Assembly: GCF_009793355.1 (NCBI RefSeq)
Contig: NZ_WTKP01000008.1
Coordinates: 1-64,000, forward strand
Direction of reading: 5' to 3'
Length of the DNA: 64,000 bases
Origin: Vreelandella zhuhanensis
GTDB lineage: Bacteria; Pseudomonadota; Gammaproteobacteria; Pseudomonadales; Halomonadaceae
A program made the position numbers and the translations under genes. Positions 36,228 to 46,277 of the stretch are shown piece after piece (position 1 is the first letter of the stretch; each line of letters begins with the position of its first letter). The notes beneath the pieces were generated by a model. It did not search any database, was not told the DNA's origin, and saw only the letters and a program-made list of their open reading frames with translations.

Positions 36228-37436
36228 ATGATGAAAAAGCGCGCACTCGCCGTCGCTATAGCGACTTCTTCACTGGCCTTCACGGGCATGGCACAAGCAG
36301 AAGTCAAGGTTGGCTTTCTGGGGGGCTTTACCGGAGGGATTGAAAGCCTCACCCCGCCCATCTTCGATGGCGCACAACTGGCGGTACAGCAGGTCAACGA
36401 GCAGGACGGCATTCTCGGCGGTCAGGAATTGGTAATGCCCACCGGTGACACCACCTGCAGTGATGCTTCGGCTGCATCGAACGCGGCAGACCGCATGGTC
36501 AATACCGAGCAGGTTACCGCCATTGTGGGAGCGTTATGCACCGGGGCCACCATTGCCGCGGCCAACAATGCGGCCATCCCGGGGAATGTGCTCATGGTCT
36601 CCCCGGCATCGACCGCACCGGCGGTGACCGAGTTGGATGATAATGACCTGGTGTTCCGTACCGTGCCTTCGGATGCTTTCCAGGGTGAGATGCTGGCCAA
36701 GCTGTTATTGCAGAAAGGCATCGATGAAGTGGTGGTCACCTACGTCAATAATGACTACGGTCGTGGCCTGTCGGATGCCTTTGCCGAGGCCTTTACCCAG
36801 GGCGGCGGCACAGTGGAGAAAAATCTGGCACACGAGGATAACCGTGCCGACTACCGCTCCGAACTGGGCTCACTTGCCACCACCGGCGTTCCCAACCTGG
36901 TGGTGCTGGCTTATGCCGATACCTCGGGCCAGACCGTGCTGCGTCAAGCATATGAAAGCGGCATGTTCACGCAGTATGTGGGTGCCGACGGCATGGTCGG
37001 AGATAGCCTGATCGAAGCGATCGGCGCCGATGTACTCGAAGGCATGATCGCCACCCGTCCGGGAAGCCCGGAACTGCCGGGTACCGATATGTTCGTCGAG
37101 CAGGCAGAAGCGGCGGGTATCGATCCCAGCGCAGTGTTTGCGGCGCAAGCCTACGATGCCGCCTTCCTGGTGGCGTTAGCCATCGAACAGAATGGCAGCG
37201 CCGAGCGCGAAGGGCTTTCCGAGGCGCTGCGTAGTGTGGCCTCCGAACCCGGTGAAGTGATTCTTCCCGGTGAATGGGAAAAAGCCGTGGAGTTGATCGC
37301 TTCGGGTACTGAAATCAACTACGAAGGCGCTTCCGGTACGCATGAATTCGACGATAACGGCGACGTACCCGGCGTGGTGGTCGAGATGGTGGTGGAAGAC
37401 GGAAGCTTCGTCAGCAAGGGATTGGTCGATCTCTGA
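36228..37436 (+). CDS. Branched-chain-amino-acid-type ABC transporter substrate-binding protein
   Basis: A 402-residue periplasmic binding protein of the LivJ/HAAT class. It has a signal peptide MMKKRALAVAIATSS ending at MAQA, the mature EVKVGFLGGFTG, a disulfide-type cysteine pair (CSDASAASN and ALCTGAT) and MVSPASTAP in the ligand pocket. It is the likely partner of the permease and ATPase genes on the other strand. Leucine-isoleucine-valine, another amino acid or a short amide could be the ligand. The longer frame from 36141 lacks a signal peptide start, so ATG 36228 (or 36231) is used. Confidence 0.92.
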   Translation: MMKKRALAVAIATSSLAFTGMAQAEVKVGFLGGFTGGIESLTPPIFDGAQLAVQQVNEQDGILGGQELVMPTGDTTCSDASAASNAADRMVNTEQVTAIVGALCTGATIAAANNAAIPGNVLMVSPASTAPAVTELDDNDLVFRTVPSDAFQGEMLAKLLLQKGIDEVVVTYVNNDYGRGLSDAFAEAFTQGGGTVEKNLAHEDNRADYRSELGSLATTGVPNLVVLAYADTSGQTVLRQAYESGMFTQYVGADGMVGDSLIEAIGADVLEGMIATRPGSPELPGTDMFVEQAEAAGIDPSAVFAAQAYDAAFLVALAIEQNGSAEREGLSEALRSVASEPGEVILPGEWEKAVELIASGTEINYEGASGTHEFDDNGDVPGVVVEMVVEDGSFVSKGLVDL

Positions 37437-37490
37437 GCGAGAATGCCCTATTGACAAGATGCTCCATTGAAAAGTAGCGCTTGAGTGATG

Positions 37491-37526
37491 AAAAAGCCCC
37501 GACGTTTATCCGTCGGGGCTTTTTTT
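37491..37526. terminator. Bidirectional rho-independent terminator
   Basis: GCCCCGACG pairs with CGTCGGGGC around TTTATC, with an A run on the left and seven T residues on the right. It separates the convergent binding-protein gene and livM. Confidence 0.95.
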
Positions 37527-37546
37527 CGCCAATCAATGCAGATAGC

Positions 37547-38854
37547 TCAGCCGTGGTGCTTGATCTTTTCCGGCAAGAGTCCCTTGGGCGCAAAGCGCAG
37601 CACTAAGGTGATCAATAAGCCGATCACCAAGACTCGCGCCTGAAGCGCGCGGCTCTCCATGTTGGCGGGAAAGTCCCAGCCGAACACGCCTTCTCCCAGG
37701 TTGACCACCAGCTGCATCAGAAAGAGTGCCAACGGCTCCGACATGATCCAGATGATGTACACCGCCACGGCACCGAAAATGGTACCCAAGTTATTGCCCG
37801 GCCCGCCCAGAATCACCATTACCAATACCAGGAAGGTGTGGTTGAGCGGCAAGTAACCCTGGGGGTCGAACAAGCTATTGAACGTGGTCATTACCCCGCC
37901 CCCGATACCCATCAGAATGCAGCCCAGCACGAAGATTTCCAGGCGTCGCCGATTGATGTCCTTGCCCATGGCGGCACTCGAGATTTCGTTATCCCGGATG
38001 GCGCGAATCATGCGTCCCCAAGGGGCGTGATAGGCCCGGTGCAGAAGAAAGAAGATGACCGCAATGATGAGGGCGGTAACCGACAGATACAATGCCCTCG
38101 ACAAGGTGAACCCCAGTTCCGCGGGGCCGGGCGTGGGCCAGGGTAGCGGCGAGACAGTCGCGGTACCGCGCGTCAGCCAGTCGGAATTCTTGAGAAAGGC
38201 CTTGATGATTTCGGCGATGCCCAGCGTGGCGATGGCCAGATAGTCGCTACGTAACCCCAGACACACATGGCCGATGAAGTAACCGACGCCCCCGGCCAGC
38301 GCCCCGCCGACTATCCAGCCTACCCAGGCGGGCAGGCCCAAGCCACCGATGAAGCCGGCGCGTGATTCAATCTCGCCGGTGACACCGCGCAATGCACTGA
38401 TGACCACCATGTAAAGCACCACGGCGAGGATTACCGTCAACACGCTGCGCAACTTCTTGGGCACACCGAGGCGGTCGAGCTTGCTGGCGCCTACGACTGC
38501 CAGGACAGCGCCGACCACGTACAACAGTACCCGGCCTAGTTCACCGGGAAGCTCGGTGTTCCAGAACGCATCGTTCACTGGAATGCTGAAGAACATGGCG
38601 CAGAAACCCCCGAGCGCCACGAACCCCATGACCCCGGCATTGAATTGGCCGGCATAACCCCACTGAATGGTCAGGCCTAGGGCAAGAATCGCATAACAGG
38701 CGGCTTCCACCAGCATGCGGGTGCTATAGGCGGCACCCATGAGGGCATAGACCCCCAGCACGGCCACCAGCAAGATGGCAAAGAGCACCACTTCACGCAG
38801 AGGGAAGCGGCGGGGAGCGGCGATTTCATTGGGAGATGCAGTTGGCGTATTCAT
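37547..38854 (-). CDS. livM: ABC transporter permease LivM-like
   Basis: A 435-residue inner-membrane permease of the branched-chain amino acid uptake family, with about ten hydrophobic segments and the LivM-type conserved RAIRDNEISSAAMGKDI loop that contacts the ATPases. Its start overlaps the livH stop by one base (TGATG). Last gene of the minus-strand transport operon. Confidence 0.92.
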   Translation of the reverse strand: MNTPTASPNEIAAPRRFPLREVVLFAILLVAVLGVYALMGAAYSTRMLVEAACYAILALGLTIQWGYAGQFNAGVMGFVALGGFCAMFFSIPVNDAFWNTELPGELGRVLLYVVGAVLAVVGASKLDRLGVPKKLRSVLTVILAVVLYMVVISALRGVTGEIESRAGFIGGLGLPAWVGWIVGGALAGGVGYFIGHVCLGLRSDYLAIATLGIAEIIKAFLKNSDWLTRGTATVSPLPWPTPGPAELGFTLSRALYLSVTALIIAVIFFLLHRAYHAPWGRMIRAIRDNEISSAAMGKDINRRRLEIFVLGCILMGIGGGVMTTFNSLFDPQGYLPLNHTFLVLVMVILGGPGNNLGTIFGAVAVYIIWIMSEPLALFLMQLVVNLGEGVFGWDFPANMESRALQARVLVIGLLITLVLRFAPKGLLPEKIKHHG

Positions 38855-39858
38855 CAGATCACCTTGCCCTTGAAGATGCCGGTCGGACGCCAGATCAAGA
38901 TGGCGACCAGGATGAAGAAGGGCACCACGATCTTGTACTCGGTGCCGACGAAGGCTAGGTTACTGGGCAATTCAAGCCAGTCGGGAAAGCTGTCGCGATA
39001 AGGGCGCAGCAATACATTCCAGTTGAAGACCGCCAGTGTCTCGGCAAAACCGACCACGAAACCCCCGGCAATCGCGCCATAAGGGTGGCCTACGCCGCCC
39101 ACAATCGCGGCGGCGAAAATCGGCAATAGCAGAAAGAAGCTCAAGTCAGGTTTGAATGTCACATCCAACGACAGCAAGGTGCCGGCGATTGCTGCCAAAG
39201 AACCGACAATCACCCAGGTAACCGCCACAATGGTGTTGGTATTGATTCCCGATGCTTGAGCCAGCTCGGGGTTGTCCGACATGGCGCGCATGGCCTTGCC
39301 CAGCCGTGAGCGGTTAAGAAACAGGTGTAATGCCACCACCGACACGAGAGTGAGGACGAATAGATAGAGCTGCGGTTCGGTAATTACCACCGGCACTCGT
39401 ACCCCTTCGAGGGGCAGCACCATGCGAAAGATTTCCTTGCGGTCGTCCACGTAGAGGTTTTGCCCGCCGGTTCCGGCAAACAGGCGAATGACTCCTTGAA
39501 GCATGAGAGTGACGCCCAGCGAGCCGATCACCAGCACGATCGGTTTGACGCCATGGGCACGCAGCGGTTTGTAAAAAGCCTTGTCGATTCCCACGGCCAA
39601 AAGCGCCGTCAGCGCCATGGCAACAGGTAGCATCACAACGGCGGTGGGCATCCCGAAGCCAGCGCCCGCCGCCGGAAAGGCGGTGGTCAGCGCCAGTACC
39701 ATGAAGGCACCGAAGGTCATCATGTCGGCATGGGCAAAATGAGCGAAGCGCATGATACTGAATACCAATGTGACGCCTACCGCACCGATCGCATAGATCG
39801 ATCCGGACACACTGCCAGCAACCAAGACGTTATTGATGAAAAACATGAATTCATTCAA
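38854..39858 (-). CDS. livH: ABC transporter permease LivH-like
   Basis: A 334-residue permease, partner of LivM. Hydrophobic throughout, with the conserved AMRAMSDNPELAQASGIN loop and the GGVGHPYGAIAGGFVVG segment typical of LivH proteins. It lies 24 bases after livF and overlaps livM. Confidence 0.93.
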   Translation of the reverse strand: MNEFMFFINNVLVAGSVSGSIYAIGAVGVTLVFSIMRFAHFAHADMMTFGAFMVLALTTAFPAAGAGFGMPTAVVMLPVAMALTALLAVGIDKAFYKPLRAHGVKPIVLVIGSLGVTLMLQGVIRLFAGTGGQNLYVDDRKEIFRMVLPLEGVRVPVVITEPQLYLFVLTLVSVVALHLFLNRSRLGKAMRAMSDNPELAQASGINTNTIVAVTWVIVGSLAAIAGTLLSLDVTFKPDLSFFLLLPIFAAAIVGGVGHPYGAIAGGFVVGFAETLAVFNWNVLLRPYRDSFPDWLELPSNLAFVGTEYKIVVPFFILVAILIWRPTGIFKGKVI

Positions 39859-39882
39859 GACGAAATTCTCCAGATACGGGCT

Positions 39883-40587
39883 CTAGCCACCGAGAAAGCT
39901 TTTGGCGACGTCCGGGTTGGCAAGCAGAGAGGCACCGGTGTCAGTGAAACGATTCTGCCCCGCCGCCAGCACGAAGCCTTTGTCGGCGATGGCCAGCGCC
40001 TGTTTGGCGTTTTGTTCCACCATCAGAATGCCCACCCCGATGGCGTTGATTTCTCTGATGCGGGCGAAGATCTCGTTCATGTAAAGGGGTGACAATCCAG
40101 CGGTGGGTTCGTCCAGTAGCAGTACGCTAGGCTCAGCCATCAAGGCACGTCCCATGGCTACCATCTGACGCTGACCACCGGAAAGTTCACCAGCACGCTG
40201 ATGGCGCTTGTCATAAAGGGGCGGAAACGCCTCGTAGACCTGCTTGAGCATAGGCTTGACGCTATTGGGTTTGAGGAAAGCCCCCATTTCCAGGTTTTCC
40301 TTAACCGTCATGCTGGGAAAGATGTTGTTTTCCTGAGGCACAAAGCCCATGCCTTTCTGCACCAGCTTATTGGGCGGCAGGTTATGGATCGGCTCACCGC
40401 GTAACAATATTTCGCCTTGATTGACGAGGAGCAGGCCGAAAATCGCCTTGAGCATGGTCGATTTTCCGGCCCCGTTGGGGCCGACGATGACCCCGACTTC
40501 ATCGGCTTCAAGCGTCATGTTGATCCCGTTGAGGATGTTCATGCCGCCATAGCCGCCGTGCACGTCACGTGCTTCGAGTAATGGCAT
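39883..40587 (-). CDS. livF: ABC transporter ATPase LivF-like
   Basis: A 234-residue ATPase with Walker A GPNGAGKSTM, Q-loop region FVPQENNIFPSM, signature LSGGQRQMVAMGRAL and Walker B SVLLLDEPTAGLSP. Length and sequence fit the shorter LivF of the heterodimeric pair that drives the LivHM permease. Confidence 0.94.
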   Translation of the reverse strand: MPLLEARDVHGGYGGMNILNGINMTLEADEVGVIVGPNGAGKSTMLKAIFGLLLVNQGEILLRGEPIHNLPPNKLVQKGMGFVPQENNIFPSMTVKENLEMGAFLKPNSVKPMLKQVYEAFPPLYDKRHQRAGELSGGQRQMVAMGRALMAEPSVLLLDEPTAGLSPLYMNEIFARIREINAIGVGILMVEQNAKQALAIADKGFVLAAGQNRFTDTGASLLANPDVAKSFLGG

Positions 40588-40629
40588 GCTGGTTCCCAGA
40601 CAAGGAGCTTGAAATTGTTTTTAAAGGCA

Positions 40630-40664
40630 CTTTTTAAGTGCGAGTCATTTTTTAAGTACGAGCC
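40630..40664. repeat. Direct repeat between livG and livF
   Basis: CTTTTTAAGTGCGAGTC (40630-40646) is followed by TTTTTTAAGTACGAGCC (40648-40664), two near copies with a period of 18. The first copy also folds with its left flank (GCACTT-TTT-AAGTGC). It sits in the 78-base spacer after the livG stop. Confidence 0.65.
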
Positions 40665-40665
40665 G

Positions 40666-41436
40666 TCAAGCGGCCCCAGCGCCGAAGTAGGCTTCTATCA
40701 CGGCAGGGTTGTTCTGTATTTCCTCGATACTGCCTTCCACCATGACGCTGCCCTGTGCCAGGACGATCACCGGATCGCATAATCGAGCAATCATTTCCAT
40801 GTCGTGTTCAATGACCAGGAACGTATACCCCATTTCTCGATTGAGGCGCTCGATATTGCCGACTAAATCACCCAGGAGGGTGCGGTTGACCCCGGCGGCG
40901 ATTTCATCCAGAAGCACCACCTTGGCGTCGGTCATCATGGTGCGCCCCAGTTCGAGAAGCTTTTTCTGTCCGCCGGAAAGATTGCCTGCTAGTTCGTTGC
41001 GCACATGATGCAAACCGACGAAGTCGATCACCTCAAGTGCCCGACGCCGAACGATGGTTTCCTCCTCGCGAACACGGGCAGGCTTGAACCAGGCGTTGAA
41101 CAAGCTTTCACCGGCCTGGTGAGGAGGCACCATCATCAAGTTTTCCAGGGCGCTCATATGACTGAACTCATGAGCGATCTGAAAGGTACGCAGCAGTCCC
41201 TTGTGAAAGCGCTGGTCGGGGCTGAGCCTGGTGATATCTTCGCCGTTGAACAGCACTTGGCCACTGTCCGGCGCCAAGGCACCGGCAATAAGGTTGAACA
41301 GGGTTGACTTACCGGCCCCGTTGGGTCCGATCATGCCGGTGATGGAGCCTTCTTCCACATGGATCGAGCAGTCGTTGATGACCTGCATACCACCGAATGC
41401 CTTGTTGAGGTGGCGGACGTCAATGATGGCTGTCAT
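40666..41436 (-). CDS. livG: ABC transporter ATPase LivG-like
   Basis: A 256-residue ATPase with Walker A GPNGAGKSTLFN, signature LSGGQKKLLELGRTM and Walker B VVLLDEIAAGVN. It has the longer C-terminus (about 20 residues beyond the H-loop HDMEMIA) that marks LivG. ATG 41436 has CAGGA at a good distance and is preferred over TTG 41442. Pairs with LivF. Confidence 0.93.
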   Translation of the reverse strand: MTAIIDVRHLNKAFGGMQVINDCSIHVEEGSITGMIGPNGAGKSTLFNLIAGALAPDSGQVLFNGEDITRLSPDQRFHKGLLRTFQIAHEFSHMSALENLMMVPPHQAGESLFNAWFKPARVREEETIVRRRALEVIDFVGLHHVRNELAGNLSGGQKKLLELGRTMMTDAKVVLLDEIAAGVNRTLLGDLVGNIERLNREMGYTFLVIEHDMEMIARLCDPVIVLAQGSVMVEGSIEEIQNNPAVIEAYFGAGAA

Positions 41437-41481
41437 GAGCAATTCCTGTCAGGCCTTGGCAGGCTGCCACAGGCGTTAGTG

Positions 41482-42927
41482 TTATTTTTCCTGACTATTT
41501 TCCATCAGAAAGGTGCGCCCGACGGCAAAGGCACCCACAAGCAGTACCGCCCCTATAGCGGGAATCAAGTAGCCGTCGACCTGCGGGATCGTGCGCAGAA
41601 AGACAAACGCCACCGCTGCTGGCGCAATGAAGCGCACCAGAAAGCGCCAGATGCTGAACCAGGTTTCGTTGGTGCGCATTTCCTTCATCACCTCGGAGTG
41701 GGTCAGCGCCCAGCCGGCAAACATTGCAATCAATATCCCGCCCAGAGGCATGAAGATATTGGTCAGCAGCTCGATGAAATCAAAGGCGCTGCGCCCGAAC
41801 AGGGTATGGAAGATGGTGCCTTCGGCATAGATATTGAAGCTGACCACGGTGAGCAGCCCCAGTGCCCAGCTGGCAATGACCATCAGGGCGACCGCCTGAG
41901 GGCGCGTCAAGTCGAAACGCTCAACCAGAAAGGCTGCTACTGGTTCGATCAGCGATATCGAGGAGCTGATCGCCGCCCCCAGGACCAGAATGAAGAACAC
42001 CCCTCCCACCAGTCCGCCCAAAGGCATTTCGGCAAAGGCCAGCGGCAGCGTCACGAACATCAGTCCGGGTCCTTGGCCGGTTTCCAGCCCTGCGCCGAAC
42101 ACCAGAGAGAAGATGGCAAGCCCGGCGACCATGGCTACGGCGGTATCCACAATGGCTACGGCAATCGCGGTACGCGTGAGAGAGGCGGTGCTGGACATGT
42201 AAGCGCCATACGCCATGATCGCACCCATCCCCAGGCTCAGGGTGAAAAACGATTGCCCCACGGCCTGCAACCAGCCTTCCAGGCTCAATTCCGCAAGGTT
42301 GAAGGTAAACAGGAAGCTTGCCGCCGCGGCGATATCGCCGTGCATCACGCTATACGCCAGCACCAGCAGCAAGATGGCGAATAGGGCCGGCATGATGATG
42401 CGCAGGCCCGATTCGATACCCTTGTGAATGCCCATGCCCACGATCAGGCCGGAAGCAATAATGAACAAGGTGTGATAAAGCGTCAAAAGGCCCGGTGAGG
42501 CGAGCAAGGCGTCGAAACCGGCAGCGATGATCGCGGCATCGGCGCCGACCAGCGAGCCGGTCAACATCAGCCAGGTGTAATGGATTGCCCAGCCGGCGAT
42601 TACCGAGTAGAAACTCAAGATCAGAAATGCCGAGGCGGCACCCAGCCAGCCAATCGTTTCCCAAGCTCTCGAGGTATTGTGGGTTTTGGTCAGGTGACGC
42701 ATGCCCATGATCGGGCTTTGCCGACTGGCCCGCCCAAGCATGATTTCAGCAATCAGGATGGGAATGCCCACGGCGAAGATAGTCACTGCATACACCAGAA
42801 TAAAGGCGCCGCCGCCATTTTCACCGGTAAGATAAGGAAACCGCCAAAGGTTCCCCAAGCCTACTGCCGAGCCGACCGCAGCCAGCAGGAAGGTGCCTTT
42901 ATGTGTCCAGACGTTGTGACCACTCAT
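41482..42927 (-). CDS. Neurotransmitter:sodium symporter (NSS) family transporter
   Basis: A 481-residue LeuT-fold symporter. The hallmark GSAVGLGNLWRFPYL lies in helix 1 (near 20-34), and GGGAFILVY follows; about twelve helices are predicted. NSS proteins take up amino acids or related compounds with sodium. It is 45 bases upstream of livG on the same strand, so it probably heads the liv operon, giving two systems for a related substrate. This fits a salt-loving bacterium that uses sodium gradients. Confidence 0.92.
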   Translation of the reverse strand: MSGHNVWTHKGTFLLAAVGSAVGLGNLWRFPYLTGENGGGAFILVYAVTIFAVGIPILIAEIMLGRASRQSPIMGMRHLTKTHNTSRAWETIGWLGAASAFLILSFYSVIAGWAIHYTWLMLTGSLVGADAAIIAAGFDALLASPGLLTLYHTLFIIASGLIVGMGIHKGIESGLRIIMPALFAILLLVLAYSVMHGDIAAAASFLFTFNLAELSLEGWLQAVGQSFFTLSLGMGAIMAYGAYMSSTASLTRTAIAVAIVDTAVAMVAGLAIFSLVFGAGLETGQGPGLMFVTLPLAFAEMPLGGLVGGVFFILVLGAAISSSISLIEPVAAFLVERFDLTRPQAVALMVIASWALGLLTVVSFNIYAEGTIFHTLFGRSAFDFIELLTNIFMPLGGILIAMFAGWALTHSEVMKEMRTNETWFSIWRFLVRFIAPAAVAFVFLRTIPQVDGYLIPAIGAVLLVGAFAVGRTFLMENSQEK

Positions 42928-43116
42928 GAGTCAGAATCCGTATCGTTGGCTTGAAAAGGAGAGACATGCAAACGTACTTGGCAGGTTAGCTGAAACGATG
43001 TCGACACTGTGCGTCACAAGCCGTCGGTTTTCCAGCTGCCTAGCGTTAAGGCTGCGTTGGCTGATGGGGCTTATTAATGTGACTTGAGGCTGGCTGGCCA
43101 GAATGAGCGCATACGA

Positions 43117-43143
43117 ATCGGGCCCGCACATGGCGGGCCCGAT
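43117..43143 (-). terminator. Hairpin terminator of typA
   Basis: ATCGGGCCCGC and GCGGGCCCGAT form an 11-base-pair perfect stem around ACATG, 24 bases after the typA stop. The T run is weak. The rest of the 240-base gap to the NSS gene shows no gene. Confidence 0.7.
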
Positions 43144-43167
43144 AGGTACACTGAGGAAGCGCAGCGC

Positions 43168-45018
43168 TTATTTCTTGCTGGAACGCTTGCGCTCGTTTTC
43201 CTTGAGTAGCTTCTTGCGCAGCCGGATGTGGTGCGGTGTCACCTCAACCAGCTCATCGGAGTCAAGAAACTCGATGGCTTGTTCCAGGCTGAACTTCACC
43301 GGTGGGGTCAGGACGATGTTCTCGTCGTTACCCGTGGAGCGCATGTTGTCGAGTTTCTTGCCCTTGGTCGGATTGACCATCATGTCATTGGCACGGTTGC
43401 TGATGCCGATCAGCATGCCTTCATAAACTTCGGTGGCGTGATCGATGATCAGCTTGCCGCGTTCCTGAAGCGCAAACAGTGCATAGGCCAGTGCCTTGCC
43501 GTCGACCATCGACACCAGCACACCATTGCGACGCTCGATGGAGGCATCGGGCTTGAGCTCGCCGTAGTGGTCGAAGCGACTGGTGAGGATGCCGGTACCG
43601 GAGGTCAAGGTCAGGAACTGGCCGCGAAAGCCGATCAAACCGCGTGCCGGGATGATGAAGTCCAGGCGAACACGACCCTTGCCGTCCGGGTGCATGTTGG
43701 TCATCTCACCCTTGCGATAGCCCAACTCTTCCATGATCGCGCCCTGGTGCTGCTCTTCGCAATCGATGATCACCTCTTCGTACGGCTCCTGCTTCTCGCC
43801 GCCGATCTCTCTGATGATCACTTCAGGGCGGCCCACGGCAAGCTCGAAGCCTTCACGACGCATGGTTTCGATCAACACCGAGAGGTGCAGCTCACCACGG
43901 CCGGATACCTTGAATTTCTCCGGCGTTTCGCCTTGCTCGACACGCAGCGCCACATTGTGGATCAGCTCCTGGTCGAGACGATCCTTGATGTTGCGGCTGG
44001 TGACGAATTTGCCGTCCTTGCCCGCGAACGGAGAATCATTGACCTGGAAGGACATGGAGACGGTGGGTTCATCCACTGACAGTGGCGGCAATGCCTCGAC
44101 CTTGGATGGGTCGCACAGCGTATCGGAGATGGAGAGGTCATCGATGCCGGTCACGCAGACGATATCGCCGGCGGTGGCCTCGTTGGTTTGCACGCGCTCC
44201 AGGCCCATGTGAGTCATCACCTGGCCGATCTTGCCCTTGCGCACCTTGCCATCCACACCGATCACGCTGATCTGCTGGTTGGGCTTGACTGCACCGCGCT
44301 TGATGCGGCCCAGACCGATAACGCCGACATAGCTGTTGTAGTCCAGCGCCGAGATCTGCATCTGGAAGGGACCGTCGAGCTCAACCTTGGGCGGCTCGAC
44401 GATGTCGACAATGGACTGAAGCATTGGCGTCATGTCGTCGGCCAGGTCTTCCGGGTCCATGCCGGCAACGCCATTCAGCGCCGAGCAATAGATAATCGGA
44501 AAGTCGAGCTGCTCATCGGTAGCGCCGAGGTTATCGAACAGGTCGAAAATCTGGTCGATGACCCAGTCAGGCCGTGCGCCAGGGCGGTCGATCTTGTTGA
44601 CCACCACGATTGGCTTAAGCCCTTGGGCGAAGGCCTTCTGAGTCACAAAGCGAGTCTGCGGCATGGGGCCATCGACTGCATCGACCAATAGCAGCACGGA
44701 GTCCACCATCGACATCACGCGCTCGACTTCACCACCGAAATCGGCGTGTCCCGGCGTGTCGACGATATTGATATGGTAATCCTGGCCGGATTGGTCCTGC
44801 CATTGAATGGCAGTATTCTTGGCTAAAATGGTAATGCCGCGCTCTTTCTCCTGGTCACTGGAGTCCATGACGCGTTCCTGGCCTTCAGCTTTGCGGTCAA
44901 GCGTACCGGATTGGCTCAGGAGTTTATCGACCAGAGTGGTCTTGCCGTGGTCAACGTGAGCAATAATGGCGACATTGCGCAGGTTGTTGACCGCGCTAGG
45001 ATTTTGCTGATTTTGCAT
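43168..45018 (-). CDS. typA: Ribosome-associated GTPase TypA/BipA
   Basis: A 616-residue translational GTPase with G1 [22 protein letters not shown] (G3) and [10 protein letters not shown] (G4), then domain II and the EF-G-like domains III and V and a TypA-specific C-terminal domain ending in basic residues. It helps ribosome assembly and stress adaptation. The open frame runs 37 codons further upstream, but [15 protein letters not shown] at ATG 45018 is the familiar N-terminus. Confidence 0.97.
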   Translation of the reverse strand: MQNQQNPSAVNNLRNVAIIAHVDHGKTTLVDKLLSQSGTLDRKAEGQERVMDSSDQEKERGITILAKNTAIQWQDQSGQDYHINIVDTPGHADFGGEVERVMSMVDSVLLLVDAVDGPMPQTRFVTQKAFAQGLKPIVVVNKIDRPGARPDWVIDQIFDLFDNLGATDEQLDFPIIYCSALNGVAGMDPEDLADDMTPMLQSIVDIVEPPKVELDGPFQMQISALDYNSYVGVIGLGRIKRGAVKPNQQISVIGVDGKVRKGKIGQVMTHMGLERVQTNEATAGDIVCVTGIDDLSISDTLCDPSKVEALPPLSVDEPTVSMSFQVNDSPFAGKDGKFVTSRNIKDRLDQELIHNVALRVEQGETPEKFKVSGRGELHLSVLIETMRREGFELAVGRPEVIIREIGGEKQEPYEEVIIDCEEQHQGAIMEELGYRKGEMTNMHPDGKGRVRLDFIIPARGLIGFRGQFLTLTSGTGILTSRFDHYGELKPDASIERRNGVLVSMVDGKALAYALFALQERGKLIIDHATEVYEGMLIGISNRANDMMVNPTKGKKLDNMRSTGNDENIVLTPPVKFSLEQAIEFLDSDELVEVTPHHIRLRKKLLKENERKRSSKK

Positions 45019-45293
45019 GCTGGGAGATAACTCTTGTGAACACCCGTTCGTCCACGGGTCGGAAAATGCGGGGCGCAAGGTTGGGCAGACGCCGACCGCC
45101 TTGGCTCGGGGCTTGCGTCCAGCGGGCATTCTATCATGACCTGGCCGTGGCTGATATTACTCGCCGCAGGATTCCTGATCTCAGGCCATTGCTGGCAGTG
45201 CCCGTTGGTTGCTTTTCGTCCATTAGGTGGGGAATGTTTTCGGTGTAGAGCCGCATCCGCTAGAATGGCATTTTTCCCAGCTGGGGCAAGAGC

Positions 45294-46277
45294 ATGACCA
45301 TCGGTAACCTGATGCGCTTGTTGAGTGATGGCAAGGTCCATTCCGGCGAGCAGCTGGGTGAGGCACTCGGCATTTCCCGCGCCGCGGTATGGAAACAGTT
45401 GAAAAAACTCGAGGGGCTGGGTGTCGAGTTACAGGCCGTCAAGGGTCGGGGCTACTCATTGGCGCAGCGGCTTGAACCATTGGATGGCGCCGATATCGTG
45501 TCACGCCTGCCATCCGGGGCGCGTCGTCATCTGGTACGCCTGTTCGTGGAAGACCAGCTGCCGTCAAGCAACGAATACATTCGCCAGCGCTTTACCCAAG
45601 GCGCAGGTCATGGCGAAGTCTGCCTGGTTGAATGGCAAACTGCTGGACGTGGCCGGCGCGGTCGAGCCTGGACGACTCCCTGGGGGCAAAGCTTGATGCT
45701 TTCCCTGGGGTGGCGCTTTGAAGGCGGTGTGGCGGCGCTTGAAGGCTTGAGCCTGGCGGTGGGTGTGGTCGTTGCCCAGGTACTGGAAAGCCATGGAGTT
45801 TTCCCGAGATTGAAGTGGCCCAATGATGTGCTCTTGCCCGACGCCGAAGGGTGCCTTGCCAAATTGGCGGGTATCTTGATCGAGGTGGTCGGGGATGCAG
45901 CAGGTCCCTGCGAGGTGGTGGTGGGAATGGGCATGAATCTTTCATTGCCCGAATCGCTACGTGTGAATATCGAACAGCCTGTGGCGGCCCTGCATGATTA
46001 TCTGCCGATGCTTTCGCGCAACCAGCTGGCGGCCGAGGTGCTGGCGGCATTATTGGGGCTGCTGGCGGAGTTTGAAACGTCGGGCTTTGCTGGTTGGCAA
46101 CAAGCATGGAATCAGCGTCACGCCTATGTCGACGTGCCGGTAAAAGTGATTCAAGGCACCCGGGTCACCGAGGCGGTGGCCGGTGATGTGGATGAGAAAG
46201 GCAATCTCTGGGTCAACGAAGGGGGGCGGAAGAGGCGCCTGGCGGGCGGTGAGATCAGCGTGCGTGGCGCCTTATGA
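45294..46277 (+). CDS. birA: Biotin operon repressor / biotin-protein ligase BirA
   Basis: A 327-residue bifunctional protein: N-terminal winged helix (SGEQLGEALGISRAAVWKQLKKL, about 17-39) for DNA binding, then the ligase core with QTAGRGRRGRAW (ATP/biotin loop) and LKWPNDVLL, and a C-terminal SH3-like domain. It activates biotin to biotinyl-AMP and transfers it to the carboxylase carrier protein. Stop overlaps the coaX start by ATGA. Confidence 0.97.
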   Translation: MTIGNLMRLLSDGKVHSGEQLGEALGISRAAVWKQLKKLEGLGVELQAVKGRGYSLAQRLEPLDGADIVSRLPSGARRHLVRLFVEDQLPSSNEYIRQRFTQGAGHGEVCLVEWQTAGRGRRGRAWTTPWGQSLMLSLGWRFEGGVAALEGLSLAVGVVVAQVLESHGVFPRLKWPNDVLLPDAEGCLAKLAGILIEVVGDAAGPCEVVVGMGMNLSLPESLRVNIEQPVAALHDYLPMLSRNQLAAEVLAALLGLLAEFETSGFAGWQQAWNQRHAYVDVPVKVIQGTRVTEAVAGDVDEKGNLWVNEGGRKRRLAGGEISVRGAL

